Below are positions 9,113-19,600 of a DNA stretch of 64,000 nucleotides, in pieces. Source of the DNA: Streptomyces sp. TG1A-8 (GTDB lineage: Bacteria; Actinomycetota; Actinomycetes; Streptomycetales; Streptomycetaceae); assembly GCF_030499535.1 (NCBI RefSeq), contig NZ_JASTLB010000004.1, positions 186,001 through 250,000 on the forward strand, in the 5' to 3' direction. The notes under the pieces are model-generated. The model worked only from the letters and a program-made list of their open reading frames with translations. It ran no database searches and was not told where the DNA came from. The translations under genes and the position numbers were made by a program. Position 1 is the stretch's first letter, and every line of letters starts with the position of its first letter.

Positions 9113-10045
9113 ATGCGCCTGCTGACCCACCTGAGGCACGTCGACCTCGCCGTACCCGACTACGACAAGCAGCTCGACTTTTACGCCGGCGTCTGGGGCC
9201 TGACCAGGGTTGCCGAGGACTCCGGCATCTCCTTTCTCGCCGCTGAGGGCTCCCCCGAGCAGTACGTGATCCGGCTGCGCAAGGCCGAGGAGAAGCGCCT
9301 CGACCTCGTCTCCTACGGCGCCGCGTCCGCCGCCGACGCCGACACCCTCGCCGAGCGGTTCCTCGCCGGAGGCGTGCAGCTGATCACCCAACCCGGCAAG
9401 GTCGACACCCCCGGCGGCGGCTACGGCTTCCGGTTCTTCGACGTCGACGGCCGCACCATCGAGGTCTCCGCCGACGTGGAGGTCAGGCAGCACCGGAAGA
9501 TCGAGGAGAAGGAGGCGATCCCGGTCAAACTGAGCCACGTCGTCCTCAACTCCCCCGACTTGAACCGCACGCGGGAGTGGTACGAGCGGCACCTCGGATT
9601 CCGGCTCTCCGACACTCTGTCCTCGCCGCACATGGGCGAGGTCATGCACTTCATGCGGATCAGCAGCCAGCACCACTCCATGGCGCTGGCGAAGGGCCCG
9701 CACACCTCCCTGCACCACGTCTCCTTCGAGATGCGCGGCATCGACGAATACATGCGCGGCTCGGGGCGTGTCATCCGGGCGGGCTTCAAGAAGCTCTGGG
9801 GACCGGGCCGGCACATGGCCGGGGACAACACGTTCACGTACTTCCTCGACCCGCACGGCAACACCGTCGAGTACACCACCGAGCTGGAGTGCCTGGACGA
9901 GGACACCTGGCACCCGCACGTCTACGACTTCTCGCAGCCCGAGGTCACCGACCAGTGGGGCACCGCCAACCCGATGAACGAACTCGTCGCCAAGGAGTCC
10001 TTCAACGACCCCGACCGCGGCGTCTTCATCGCCCCGCCGGTCTAG
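9113..10045 (+). CDS. Type I extradiol ring-cleavage dioxygenase (VOC fold)
   Basis: The 310-residue protein has two vicinal-oxygen-chelate domains, the size and layout of 2,3-dihydroxybiphenyl or catechol 2,3-dioxygenases. The C-terminal domain carries the Fe(II) ligands: His142 in KLSHVVLNS, His202 in LHHVSFEM and Glu253 in GNTVEYTTE. It should cleave a catechol produced by the monooxygenase beside the diol, giving a 2-hydroxymuconate-type product for the FAH-family hydrolase. It is the last gene of the operon, five bases after the amidohydrolase, and is followed by a strong terminator. Confidence 0.9.
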   Translation: MRLLTHLRHVDLAVPDYDKQLDFYAGVWGLTRVAEDSGISFLAAEGSPEQYVIRLRKAEEKRLDLVSYGAASAADADTLAERFLAGGVQLITQPGKVDTPGGGYGFRFFDVDGRTIEVSADVEVRQHRKIEEKEAIPVKLSHVVLNSPDLNRTREWYERHLGFRLSDTLSSPHMGEVMHFMRISSQHHSMALAKGPHTSLHHVSFEMRGIDEYMRGSGRVIRAGFKKLWGPGRHMAGDNTFTYFLDPHGNTVEYTTELECLDEDTWHPHVYDFSQPEVTDQWGTANPMNELVAKESFNDPDRGVFIAPPV

Positions 10046-10060
10046 ACCGGTCCACAGGCT

Positions 10061-10112
10061 CCGGGGGCGCGGCGGTACGGCCCCGCCCTAACGCCCGCCG
10101 CCGCGCCCCCGG
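10061..10112 (+). terminator. Operon terminator hairpin
   Basis: Arms CCGGGGGCGCGGCGG (10061-10075) and CCGCCGCGCCCCCGG (10098-10112) are perfect 15-bp complements, 16 bases after the dioxygenase stop. They mark the end of the catabolic operon. Confidence 0.8.
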
Positions 10113-10174
10113 TCCCGCTCCGCCCTCGCCCCCCCACGGCTCCCGCATCAACGATGATCGAAGGAACCGCTGCC

Positions 10175-10981
10175 ATGCCTCCTCGTACGACCCGGCTGTC
10201 CCGTCGCGGCCTGCTGGTCGGCGGCGCGGCCGCCACCGCTCTCACCGTCACCCCGCAGGCCGCCGCGGCACCCGGCGGCACCGGGCCGGGCACGTCCCGG
10301 ACGGACAAGGGCACGGTGGTGCACCTGCTGGGCACGGCGGGCGGCCCCCCGCCGTACGGCGAGCGCATGGGCATCGCCTCCGCCGTGACCGTCGGCGGCG
10401 ACACCTACCTGGTGGACTGCGGGCGGGGCGCGGTGACCCAGTACCTGCGGGCGGGCCTGTCCATGCCGTCGCTGAAGGGGATCTTCCTCACCCACCTGCA
10501 CGCCGATCACATCGTGGACTACTTCAACTTCCCACTGTTGTGCGCAGGCGTGATGCCGCTCCAGCCCGGGTTCAGCGGTACCGTGCGCGTGTGGGGGCCG
10601 GGTCCGAGCGACACGGTCACCGAGGGCCCCGTCACCCCTGGTGAGCCCGCGCCCGGCATCATCGAGACCACCCGGCGCGCGAACGCCACGTTCGCCGCCT
10701 CCACCAACGCCTTCGTCACCGAGGGCTTCGGCATCGACCCGGTGTCCGTGCTCAACGTGGCCGAGCTGTCGGCGCGGCCCGGCACGGTGATCACCCTCCT
10801 GGAGACGGCCACCATGAAGGTGACGGCGACCAGGGTCCCGCACGGCAACATGTCCCCCTCGTACGCGTACCGGTTCGACACCGCGGACGGCTCCGTGGTT
10901 TTCTCCGGCGACACCAGCCGCAGCGACGACCTCATCGCGCTGGCCCGCGGCTGCGATCTGCGGCGCTGTCACGTTGGCTGA
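10175..10981 (+). pseudogene. Exported metallo-beta-lactamase-fold hydrolase, 3' end lost
   Basis: From ATG 10175 (AAGGA at 10161-10165) the protein begins with a Tat signal (TRLSRRGLLVGGAAATALT) and continues as an MBL-fold hydrolase with the zinc motif THLHADHIVDYF and a later Asp in VVFSGDTSRSDD. This resembles the arylsulfatase/ribonuclease Z-like exported hydrolases. IS6 copy 2 starts at 10962. The frame then runs seven codons into the IS and stops, so the last zinc-binding His and the C-terminal helices are missing. The terminator upstream shows it was not part of the catabolic operon. Confidence 0.85.
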
Positions 10982-11826
10982 CCGGGTGGGATGATTTTCT
11001 GGTTGGTCGTGCTGGGAGGGGTCGTCCGTGGGCAGCGCACCGCCGTCGCACAAGGGGCACCGGTACCCGGTCGAGGTGATCGCGCACTGCGTGTGGCGGT
11101 ACTTCCGCTTCCCGCTCGGCTTCCGCGAGGTCGAGGAGCTGGTGCTGGAGCGCGGCGTGATGGTGACCTCCGAGACGGTCCGCCGCTGGTGCGCGACGTT
11201 CGGGCAGTCCTACGCCAACGGCCCGCGCCGCCGCCAGCCCCGGTCCGGGGACAAGTGGCACCTGGACGAGGTCTTCGTCAGGGTCAACGGCGAGCAGCGG
11301 TACCTGTGGCGGGCCGTCGACGCCGGCGGCAACGTGCTCGACATCTTGGTCCAGAGCCTGCGGGACACCGCTGCGGCCAGGCGCTTCTTCCGTAAACTAC
11401 TCAAAGAAGACCTGCTCGGTGCCGCAGGTGGTGGTCACCGGCAAGCTCCGTTCCTACGACGCGGCCCACCACGAGGTCATGCCCTTGGTCGAGCACCGCT
11501 CGCACAAGGGCCTGAACAACCGGGCCGAGAACAGTCATCAGCCCACCCGGCAGCGTGAACGCGCCATGAAAGGCTTCCGCAGCGTCGGCGGAGCCCAGCG
11601 GTTCCTGTCCGCGTTCAGCGGCATCCCACCCCACTTCCGACCCCGCCGCCACCTGATGAGCGCCCCCGGCCACCGAGCCGAGACGGCCATCCGCTACGCG
11701 ATCTGGGATCAGATCACCGGCGCCGCCGGCCAGCCCGCCAAGACTTGAGCACCGGCCCGAAACCCGGCCCTCCCCACACCCCGATACGCGGTCAGAGACC
11801 CACGCACCCAATAATGTGACAGCGCC
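10962..11826 (+). mobile_element. IS6-family element, copy 2 (inactive)
   Basis: This 865-bp element has ends GGCGCTGTCACG (10962) and GTGACAGCGCC (to 11826). The flanking octamers CGATCTGC and GTCGGCTT do not match, so no target duplication is visible and the missing 3' part of the metallo-hydrolase is not on the other side. A deletion or recombination event between IS copies is the likely cause. The right flank (11827-12313) is unrelated to the left. Confidence 0.85.
11028..11748 (+). pseudogene. IS6-family transposase with frameshift and active-site loss
   Basis: The GTG at 11028 starts the same protein as copy 1, with the first catalytic Asp in WHLDEVFVRV. An extra base in CTCAAAGAAGACC near 11405 shifts the frame; the rest continues one frame over to 11748 and retains NRAENSHQPTRQRER. 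The second catalytic Asp is also changed: VVVTGKLRSY where copy 1 has VIVTDKLRSY. The two independent lesions make this copy dead. Confidence 0.9.
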
Positions 11827-12313
11827 GTCGGCTTCATGTCGGTGAGCTGGTGGCAGTGACGGTAGGTCAGGTGGGTCGTGTTCTTGTAGGTCTCTGGCCT
11901 GTGGCGGTGGCTGGCCGCTGACACGAGGTGGTGCTTTGTGCCGTGGCGGCTGACGTGGGGCGGTACATCCACCGGTGGCTCACTGTCATGACGGCGTTAC
12001 ATCGCAGCCGGAGGATGACGCGACGACTGATTCCTCCCCCCTGCCGGACATCACTGCGTGGCGGCCGGGCTGGAGGTTGTCATGTGGCTTTTGGGGCCGC
12101 GAGTGCCAGCCGATCGCTTCTGGGTCTTGGCTGCAGCGCTTTGGCACGACACGGGCGCCGATGACCAGGCAGGTCAGCGGGAGCGGACATCATGCAACCG
12201 TGTCTCGCCAGATTCACCCGTATGGGTTAAACCGTGTCGGTGGAAGTTTTCCCCTACCGTGCTCCGCGCAGACGTACCCAGGGTAAGCGAACGACGAGAC
12301 GCAGGGAGTAGTT
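11827..12313. other. Gene-poor stretch after IS6 copy 2
   Basis: I found no convincing gene in these 487 bases. The short frames on both strands lack ribosome sites and family signatures. The last 20 bases hold the ribosome site (AGGGAG) of the next gene. The stretch may be the remains of whatever lay beyond the IS before rearrangement. Confidence 0.5.
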
Positions 12314-12814
12314 ATGTCGTACGAGGGCGAGAAGCAGCTGATTGTGAACCGCCTCAACGGAAGCCGTCTCACCGTGCAAGGAGGTAAGTGCTTCGACGGA
12401 GCACTCATCTGTAGCGTCCGCTACGCAAATTATGACCACTACCCGCAGCGGTGGACGACGCGAAAAATCGGAGAGGTGGACGAGTGGACGATTTGTCACG
12501 TTGAAATTTCCCAGGACGGAAAAACCTTCCGCCTGGACGCCGGCAGCGACGAGCCCAAAATTTCTCCCGCCAGCCAGCCCATGCTCAAAGAGCCCAACGA
12601 CTCGGACCGACAGAAGTGGTGCTTTCGCTCCGACTGGTCAGGAGAAGGCACCCATTTAGTGAACATCGCCCCGTATCTGAACCGTTCGGCCGGGCTGGGG
12701 CTCAGGGACGACTTCGGACTGGAGTGGACTGAGGCCGCCCTGGTCAGGAACTTTTCGACCACTGAACAACTGTGGTATTTCACGGCCACTTACAGGAATT
12801 CCATTCCCAACTGA
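12314..12814 (+). CDS. Hypothetical protein, 166 residues
   Basis: ATG 12314 follows an AGGGAG ribosome site. The product has no signal peptide or membrane segment and is rich in Trp, Tyr, Asn and Asp (DHYPQRWTTRK, QLWYFTATYRN). The pattern is beta-strand-like: short strands such as KQLIVNRLNGSRLTVQGG followed by turns with Trp and Asp. This hints at a beta-trefoil or similar ligand-binding fold, but no repeat is clear enough to call. Its codons are less GC-rich than those of its neighbours, suggesting separate acquisition. I do not recognise a family. Confidence 0.6.
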   Translation: MSYEGEKQLIVNRLNGSRLTVQGGKCFDGALICSVRYANYDHYPQRWTTRKIGEVDEWTICHVEISQDGKTFRLDAGSDEPKISPASQPMLKEPNDSDRQKWCFRSDWSGEGTHLVNIAPYLNRSAGLGLRDDFGLEWTEAALVRNFSTTEQLWYFTATYRNSIPN

Positions 12815-13005
12815 TCTCCATCAGCGAGCGCCCCTCAAAAGACCACGCGAGTGGGACGGGAAAACCCGGCGGGTACAGCGGTTACAAGAAGCATCCTGAC
12901 CGTACGGCCCGCCGGGCTCTGTCATTGTTCCACCGGCTTCTGATCGAAAATGCGCCTTCCGCCTTACTGCCTTGCTTGGAGAGACTCAATAGAGTCCTCA
13001 AAGGC

Positions 13006-13148
13006 TGTCCCGTAACTCTGGAGACGGCTTGCCGGTGTCCGGTTCAACCCGCTTGGCCGGAATCCCTTTGGGATCGCGAGTCGGGGTGGAACCGGACAAG
13101 TCGATCCGGCCGTGGTGACCCACCAGCCGTTGCCCCGAGTTACGGGAC
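13006..13148. repeat. MITE-like element with 13-bp inverted ends
   Basis: TGTCCCGTAACTC at 13006-13018 and GAGTTACGGGACA at 13136-13148 are perfect inverted repeats around about 117 bases. A nested pair, GTCCGGTTC and GAACCGGAC, lies inside. The size, lack of coding capacity and IS-like ends suggest a miniature inverted-repeat element or a collapsed insertion sequence. No target duplication is obvious. Confidence 0.5.
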
Positions 13149-13150
13149 AA

Positions 13151-13203
13151 CGCTTATCTCGCCAGCTGATAACACATCAGCCCTTCCGTCTCCATCCGCG
13201 CCC
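13151..13203. repeat. Short segment similar to 41712-41762
   Basis: CTTATCTCGCCA followed two bases later by TGA and then by CATCAGCCCT and a CCGCGCC block also occurs, with about 80% identity by eye, beside the IS5 fragment at 41.7 kb. It is probably debris of one mobile element at two sites. Confidence 0.4.
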
Positions 13204-13438
13204 GCTACGCCTGCACGCGTGCCGCCCACTCCAGCCCGGGAGCGGATCTCACTCCCGTCAGGAAGCCGCTTAACGTACGTGCGACTGACGGGTTCCACAG
13301 AGCCCGTGCGTTGCCGGTACTGGGCAGTTGTCGCGCAGCCCCGCTCAAAGCCCGCAGACGCGCCCCCAGAGTCCTTGGCGGGCACCTTCAGCGGTCGGTG
13401 GTCGGCCGGGACGGTTATCTCGGGTGCCGAGCGGGCTG

Positions 13439-13617
13439 CGATTTCTCGGTTTGGTGACAGTGGCGTGAGAGACGGTGGGACTCGCCGTATTGATGCTGAT
13501 CAATACCTGTTTTCAGCGGAGAGTCGCTGTCATGGGTGTGAGAGAACGCCGCCGAACCGCTGTCACGGGCCGATATCTGTACAGGTGGCGGACTGGCACG
13601 AAACCGACAGGTCGCAC
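13439..13617 (+). repeat. Dispersed repeat, copy A
   Basis: The stretch from TCGGTTTGGTGACAGTGG (about 13446) and the stretch CTGTCACGGGCCGATATCTG to GTCGCA (13560-13616) match the minus strand of 59186-59290 closely. Copy A holds about 70 extra bases in the middle, bounded by short GTGTGAG/GCGTGAG repeats. It lies just upstream of the polyketide synthase. Confidence 0.6.
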
Positions 13618-13682
13618 CCGATGGAACCGGGCGGAACACGCCGCCATCCTCATCTACGAGTCCACGGGAGGGTTTCGAGCGA

Positions 13683-16600
13683 GTGAGTGCAGACGCGGAC
13701 GTCATCAGGCCGCTGCCCAGGACGCTTCGGGTGTATGCCCGGTCGCTCGGGGAGAAGGTCGCCTTCGAGGACCGCCGTACGCGGGTGAGTTACCGGGACC
13801 TGGGGCTCAGGACCGAGCGGCTGGCCGGCCACTTGGCGGGGACCGGTCTGGCGCGGGGTGAACGGGTGGCCATTCTGCTCGGCAACCGCGTCGAGGCGGT
13901 CGAGAGCCTGCTCGCCGTTACCCGGGCGAGCGGAGTGGGCGTGCCGCTGGATCCCGGGAGCTCGGAGGCGGAGCTGGCCCGCCTGCTGGACGACTGCGGT
14001 GCGCGCGTGCTCATCACCGACGAGGCGCGGCCGGCGCGCTGGCCAGGACTGCTGTCCCGCCCCGGGCTGATCGTGGTGGTGGTCGAGCGCGGTGAGGAGA
14101 ACGGAGACGCTCCGCCGTCCGGGGGCTTCGGAACGCCGGCGGACCGGGTCGGCGCGGTGGGCGGCGTTCTGCGGTACGAGGAACTGATGTCCACGGAGCC
14201 GGGGACGCCTGCCCGGGACGATCTCGCACTGGACGAGACGGCGTGGCTGCTCTACACTTCCGGATCTTCCGGCACACCTAAGGGAGTGCTGTCCACCCAG
14301 CGCAACCGCCTCGCGCCGGTCGCGGCGGGCCTCGTGGGCGCCCTCGGTCTGTCGGACCGGGACCGGGTGCTGTGGCCGCTGCCCCTCCACCACGCCATGA
14401 GCCAGGTGGTCTGCGTCCTCGGGGTGACCGCGACCGGGGCGAGCGCCGTGCTCCAGCCCCGGTTCTCGGTGGCGGAGGTGCTCGGCGAACTGCGCCGTAC
14501 GGACGCCCCCTACACCCTCCTCGGCGGGGTGCCGACGACGTACTCGGCCCTGCTCGACGCGGTCCGGAGCGAGGAGGACGACGGGGACGGCGGCGGGCTC
14601 GGGACGCCCGCGCTGCGGGGCTGCGTAAGCGGGGGCGCTTGGGCGGGGCCCGGGTTCCGCAGCTCCTTCGAGGCGATCTGCCGGGTCCCCTACCTGGAGC
14701 ACTACGGCAGTACCGAGGCGGGCCCGGTCACCATGGCGGCACCGGGCAGCACATCGGCGGCCGGTTCGTGCGGCCGGGTGCTGCCCGGCACCCGGGTCCG
14801 GGTCGGCGGTGGCGCGGACGGACAGGACACCGGCGAGGGTGAATTGTGGGTGAGCGGGCCCGGAGTCATGGTCGGCTACCACGGTAGGCCGGAGGCCACC
14901 GCCGAGGTGCTGCGCGACGGCTGGTTCCGCACCGGCGACCTGGCCAGGATCGAGGCATCCGGCGAACTCGCGATCACCGGCCGGGCGAGTGAGCTGATCA
15001 TCCGGGGCGGGGCGAACATCCACCCCCCGGAGGTAGAGGCGGTGCTGCGGCGGCTGCCCGGGGTGGCGGACGCCGCCGTGGCCGGACGCCCGCACCCCGT
15101 CTTCGGGGAGGTACCGGTCGGCTATCTGGTCCCCGCGCTGGGCAGCGCTGCACTGGACAGGGGAGCGGTTCTCGCCGCCTGCCGCGCGGAACTGTCCGCT
15201 TTCAAGGTGCCCGCCGAACTGTACGAGGTGGAGGACATCCCCCGTACCGCCTCCGGGAAGGTCCGGCGCCACGCCCTCGCCGACCGGCCCGCGCGGACGC
15301 TGGGCACGGGGGCGGCCGGGGAGCCGGCGGCGGACCTGCTGGCCCTGGTGCGCAGCGAGGCGGCGGCCGTGCTCGGTCGTACGGCGGAGGCGGTGGAGCC
15401 CGAAACGGCGCTCCGGGACCTGGGCATGGACTCGCTGACGGCGACGGTGCTGCGGGAGCGGCTGGCGGCGGTGACAGGCCTGTCGCTCTCCGAGGCCGTC
15501 GCCTTCGATTTCCCCACGGCCGCCGCGCTCGCCGCCTACCTCCGTTCACGCAGCGCCGCCGCACCGCCGGGCGCCGGGACCGCGCACCGGGGCGTGGCCC
15601 GACCGGACGACGATCCTGTGGTGATCGTGGGGATGGCCTGCCGCTATCCAGGGGGCGTGACCTCCCCCGAGGAACTGTGGCGGCTGGTGGTCGACGGGAC
15701 GGACGCCATCGGCCCGTTCCCCACCGACCGGGGCTGGGACACGGAGACGCTGTACGACCCGGACCCCGCCCGGCCCGGCCGGACGTATGTGCGTGAGGGT
15801 GGCTTCCTGACCGGTGTGGACCGCTTCGACCCCGGCTTCTTCGGCATCTCCCCCCGCGAGGCCCTGGCCATGGACCCGCAGCACCGGCTGCTGCTCGAAG
15901 TGGCCTGGGAGACTTTCGAGCGCGCCGGTCTCGTCCCCCGCACCCTGCGCGGCTCGTCAGCCGGGGTGTACGTCGGGCTGATGTACAGCGACTATGCCGG
16001 CCGCATCACGGAAGTGCCCGAGCACGTCGAGGGCTACCTCGGCCTCGGCAGCGCCGGAAGCGTCGCCTCGGGCCGTATCGCCTACACCTTCGGCCTTGAG
16101 GGCCCGGCCCTCACGGTGGACACGGCGTGCTCGTCGTCCCTGGTGGCCCTGCACCTGGCGGCCCAGGCGCTGCGCCGGGGCGAGTGTTCCTTTGCGTTGG
16201 CCGGCGGGGTAACGGTGATGTCGGGGCCCTCGTCGTTCGTGGAATTCAGCCGGCAGCGGGCGCTGGCCCCGGACGGCCGCTGCAAGGCGTTCGGCGCGTC
16301 CGCCGACGGCACGGGATGGGCCGAGGGCGCCGGCATGTTGCTGCTGAGCCGGTTGTCCGAAGCGCGCCGCGCCGGGCTCCCGGCGCTGGCCGTGGTGCGT
16401 GGCTCGGCGGTGAACCAGGACGGGGCGAGCAACGGGCTGACAGCACCGCACGGCCCGGCGCAGCAACGGGTGATCCGGCAGGCCCTCGCGGACGCGGGGC
16501 TGGCCCCCGGGGACATCGACGCGGTGGAGGCACACGGCACCGGCACCCGGCTGGGCGACGTCATCGAGGCGGAGGCGTTTCTGGCGACGTACGGGCGGGA

Positions 16601-19600
16601 GCCGCGGGAACGTCCGCTCCGGCTGGGCTCGGTAAAATCGAACATCGGTCACACCCAGGCCGCCGCCGGAATGGCGGGCGTGATCAAGACGGTGCAGGCG
16701 ATGGCCCACGGCGTGCTGCCGCGTACGCTGCACGCCGACGAACCCAACCCCCGGATCGACTGGTCGTCGGGGCGGCTGGCGCTGCTGACCCGGGAGGCGG
16801 AGTGGCCGAGGACGGACCGCCCGCGCCGGGCGGGGGTGTCCTCCTTCGGCATCAGCGGCACCAACGCCCATGTGGTGCTGGAGGAAGCCCCGGTGGACCG
16901 GGACACCCCGCCGCCGGGTTCCGCGGCGGGCGACGGGGCCGGGAGCGGCCGCACCGAGGGCGGGGCGGTGCCGGCACCCGTGGCCGTTCCGGTGTCCGCG
17001 AGGAGCGGGCCGGGACTGCGGGCCCAGGCGCGGCGGCTGTACGACCGGGTGGCCGCCGACCCGGACGCGGCCCCGGTGGACATCGGGTACTCGCTCGCCA
17101 CCACCCGCGCGGCCTTCGAACACCGGGCCGTGGTGGTAGCCCGGGACCGTGCGGAGCTGCTCACCTCCCTGCGGGCGGTGGCGGAGGGCGGAAGCCGGCC
17201 CGGGGTGCGGACGGGCACGACCCGCCGCCAGGGCCCGCTGGCCCTGCTCTTCACCGGCCAGGGCAGCCAGCGCGCGGGCATGGGTCGTGAGCTGTACGAG
17301 TCCTGGGAACTGCATCCGGGCTTCGCCCGGTCGTTCGACGAGAGTTGTTCCCTGCTCGACCCGCTGCTGCCGGTGCCTCTGCGGGACGTCGTGTTCGCCG
17401 GCTCCGGCACGCAGACGGGCGAGCTCCTGCACACAACCCGGTTCGCGCAGCCGGCGCTCTTCGCCCTGGAGACGGCCCTGTTCCGGTTGCTCGAAACCTG
17501 GGGGGTGCGCCCGGATCTGGTGGCCGGGCACTCGATGGGCGAGGTGACCGCGGCGCATGTCGCCGGGGTGCTGTCCCTCGCGGACGCCTGCATCCTGGTG
17601 ACGGCCCGGGGCCACCTGATGGACGCGCTGCCCGCGGGCGGTGCGATGGCCGCCGTGGCCGCCGACCCGGACGAGGCGGCCGAAGCGGCCGCCCGGCTCG
17701 CCGGGACAGGGCGTGCGGTGGAGATCGCCGCCGTCAACGGGCCCGCCTCAGTGGTCATCTCCGGGGACGAGGCCGCGGTCAGGGAGACTGTCGCGTACTT
17801 CCGGGAGCGGGGCCGGTCCACCACGCCACTGCGGGTGAGCCACGCCTTCCACTCCGCGCGGATGGAACCCATGCTGGCCGGCTTCGCGGACGTGGTGCGG
17901 CGCCTTTCCTTCGCCGCGCCGCGGATTCCCCTGATCAGCGCCGTATCCGGCCGGGCGGCCACCGAGGAGGAGCTGAGCTCGCCCACGTTCTGGGTGGACC
18001 ACGTCCGCCGCCCGGTCCGCTTCGCCGATTCGGTGGCGTACCTCCAGGACCGGGGCGCGGCGCACTACGTCGAGCTGGGGCCGGACGGCGTGCTCACCGG
18101 CCTGGTCCAAAGCTGCCTCGACGCGACCGGAGCGGCTCCGGCGGGCACGGGCACGGACGGAGCACCCGCCGGCGAGCGGACCCCGACGCCGTTGGTCCTG
18201 CCGACCCTGCGCGGGGCGCGGCCGGAGGCGGACGCCCTGCTCGACACCGTGGCCGCGCTGCACACCCATGGCGTGCCCATCGACTGGCGGGCCGTCTTCG
18301 CCGGACGCGGCGGGCGGCGCGTCACCCTGCCCACCTACGCCTTCCAGCGCCGCCGGTACTGGCTCGACGCCACCCCCCGGCACCCGGCCGTCCCCCGGCC
18401 GGACACCCGCACCCCGGCCCATCCGCTGCTGTCGTCCCGCACCGTGACGGCCGACGACGACGGGCTGCTGCTGAGCGGGCTGCTCTCGGTGCACGACCAG
18501 CCCTGGCTGGCCGACCACGTGGTGGCGGGGACGGTACTGCTGCCGGCGGCCGCGTTCGTGGAGATGGCCCTGCACGCCGGTGAGTCGGCCGGCACACCCG
18601 CCCTGGACGAACTCGCCCTGACCGCGCCACTGTCGCTGCCCGCGGACGACACGGTCGAACTGCAGGTGAAGGTGTCCGGGCCGGACGGCGCGGGACGGCG
18701 GACCGTGGTCTTCCACGCCCGGCCGCACACGCCGGCCGGTGACCGGCCTTGGCAGCGGCACGCCTCCGGGACGCTCAAGCCGGAGCCGGAGCCGGAGCCC
18801 CAACCGGCGGACCGCGGAGCGGCTGCCTGGGCCTGCGGCGGACCCTGGCCACCGCAGGGCGCGATACCGCTGCACGCCGGCCGACCGGACGCCAATCCGT
18901 ACGAGCGGCTGGCCGGGAGCGGGCTGAGCTACGGCCCCGCCTTCCGCGGTCTGCGCGCGGCCTGGAGACTCGGGGCCGATCTGTACGCCGAGGTTGCGCT
19001 GCCCGAAGCCGCAGCGGCCACGCTCCCGCAAGCCGGCGGCCCAAAGTTCGCGCTCCATCCCGCCCTGCTGGACGCGGCGCTGCACGCCCTGGCGTTCGAC
19101 GGCCGCGCCTTCGAGCCCGGCGGGACGGACGGCGCTGGGGTGTCCCTGCCGTTCGCCTTCAGCGGGGCGCGGCTGCACACCGCCGGCGCGCGCCAGCTGC
19201 GGGTGAGGATCACGCCCGGGCCGGACGGGCGGGCCAAGGTGGAGCTGACCGACGCGTCCGGCACGCCGGTGGCGACGGTACGTTCGCTGACGCTCCGGTC
19301 CCTTCCGCGTACCGGACCGGGAACGGCCGCCGCGGTCACCGGGGTGCTCCACCGGATGGACTGGGTACCGCTGCCCGAGCCGCCCGCACCCGCGGCGGTG
19401 CCCCCGTGGGGCGTTCTGTCAGCGGTCGGCACACCACTGGTGGACGTGCTCGCGCCCCGCGGCTCCGGCGTTCCGGTGTACGCCGGCCCCAAGGCGGACG
19501 GCGCGGCCCCGGCCGTCCTCGTCGCACCGTGCCCGACACCACCGCGGACGACCGGTGACACAGGGGACTTGGCGGCGCAGGCTCGATGGGCGGCGGGCTG

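Larger units (their letters stand above)
12815..13682. other. Non-coding stretch with repeats upstream of the polyketide synthase
   Basis: These 868 bases contain no convincing gene. They hold a small palindromic element with 13-bp inverted ends (13006-13148), a segment resembling one at 41.7 kb (13151-13203) and a dispersed repeat shared with 59.2 kb (13439-13617). The last 16 bases hold GGGAGG, the ribosome site for the synthase. The synthase promoter must lie within this stretch or further upstream. Confidence 0.6.
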
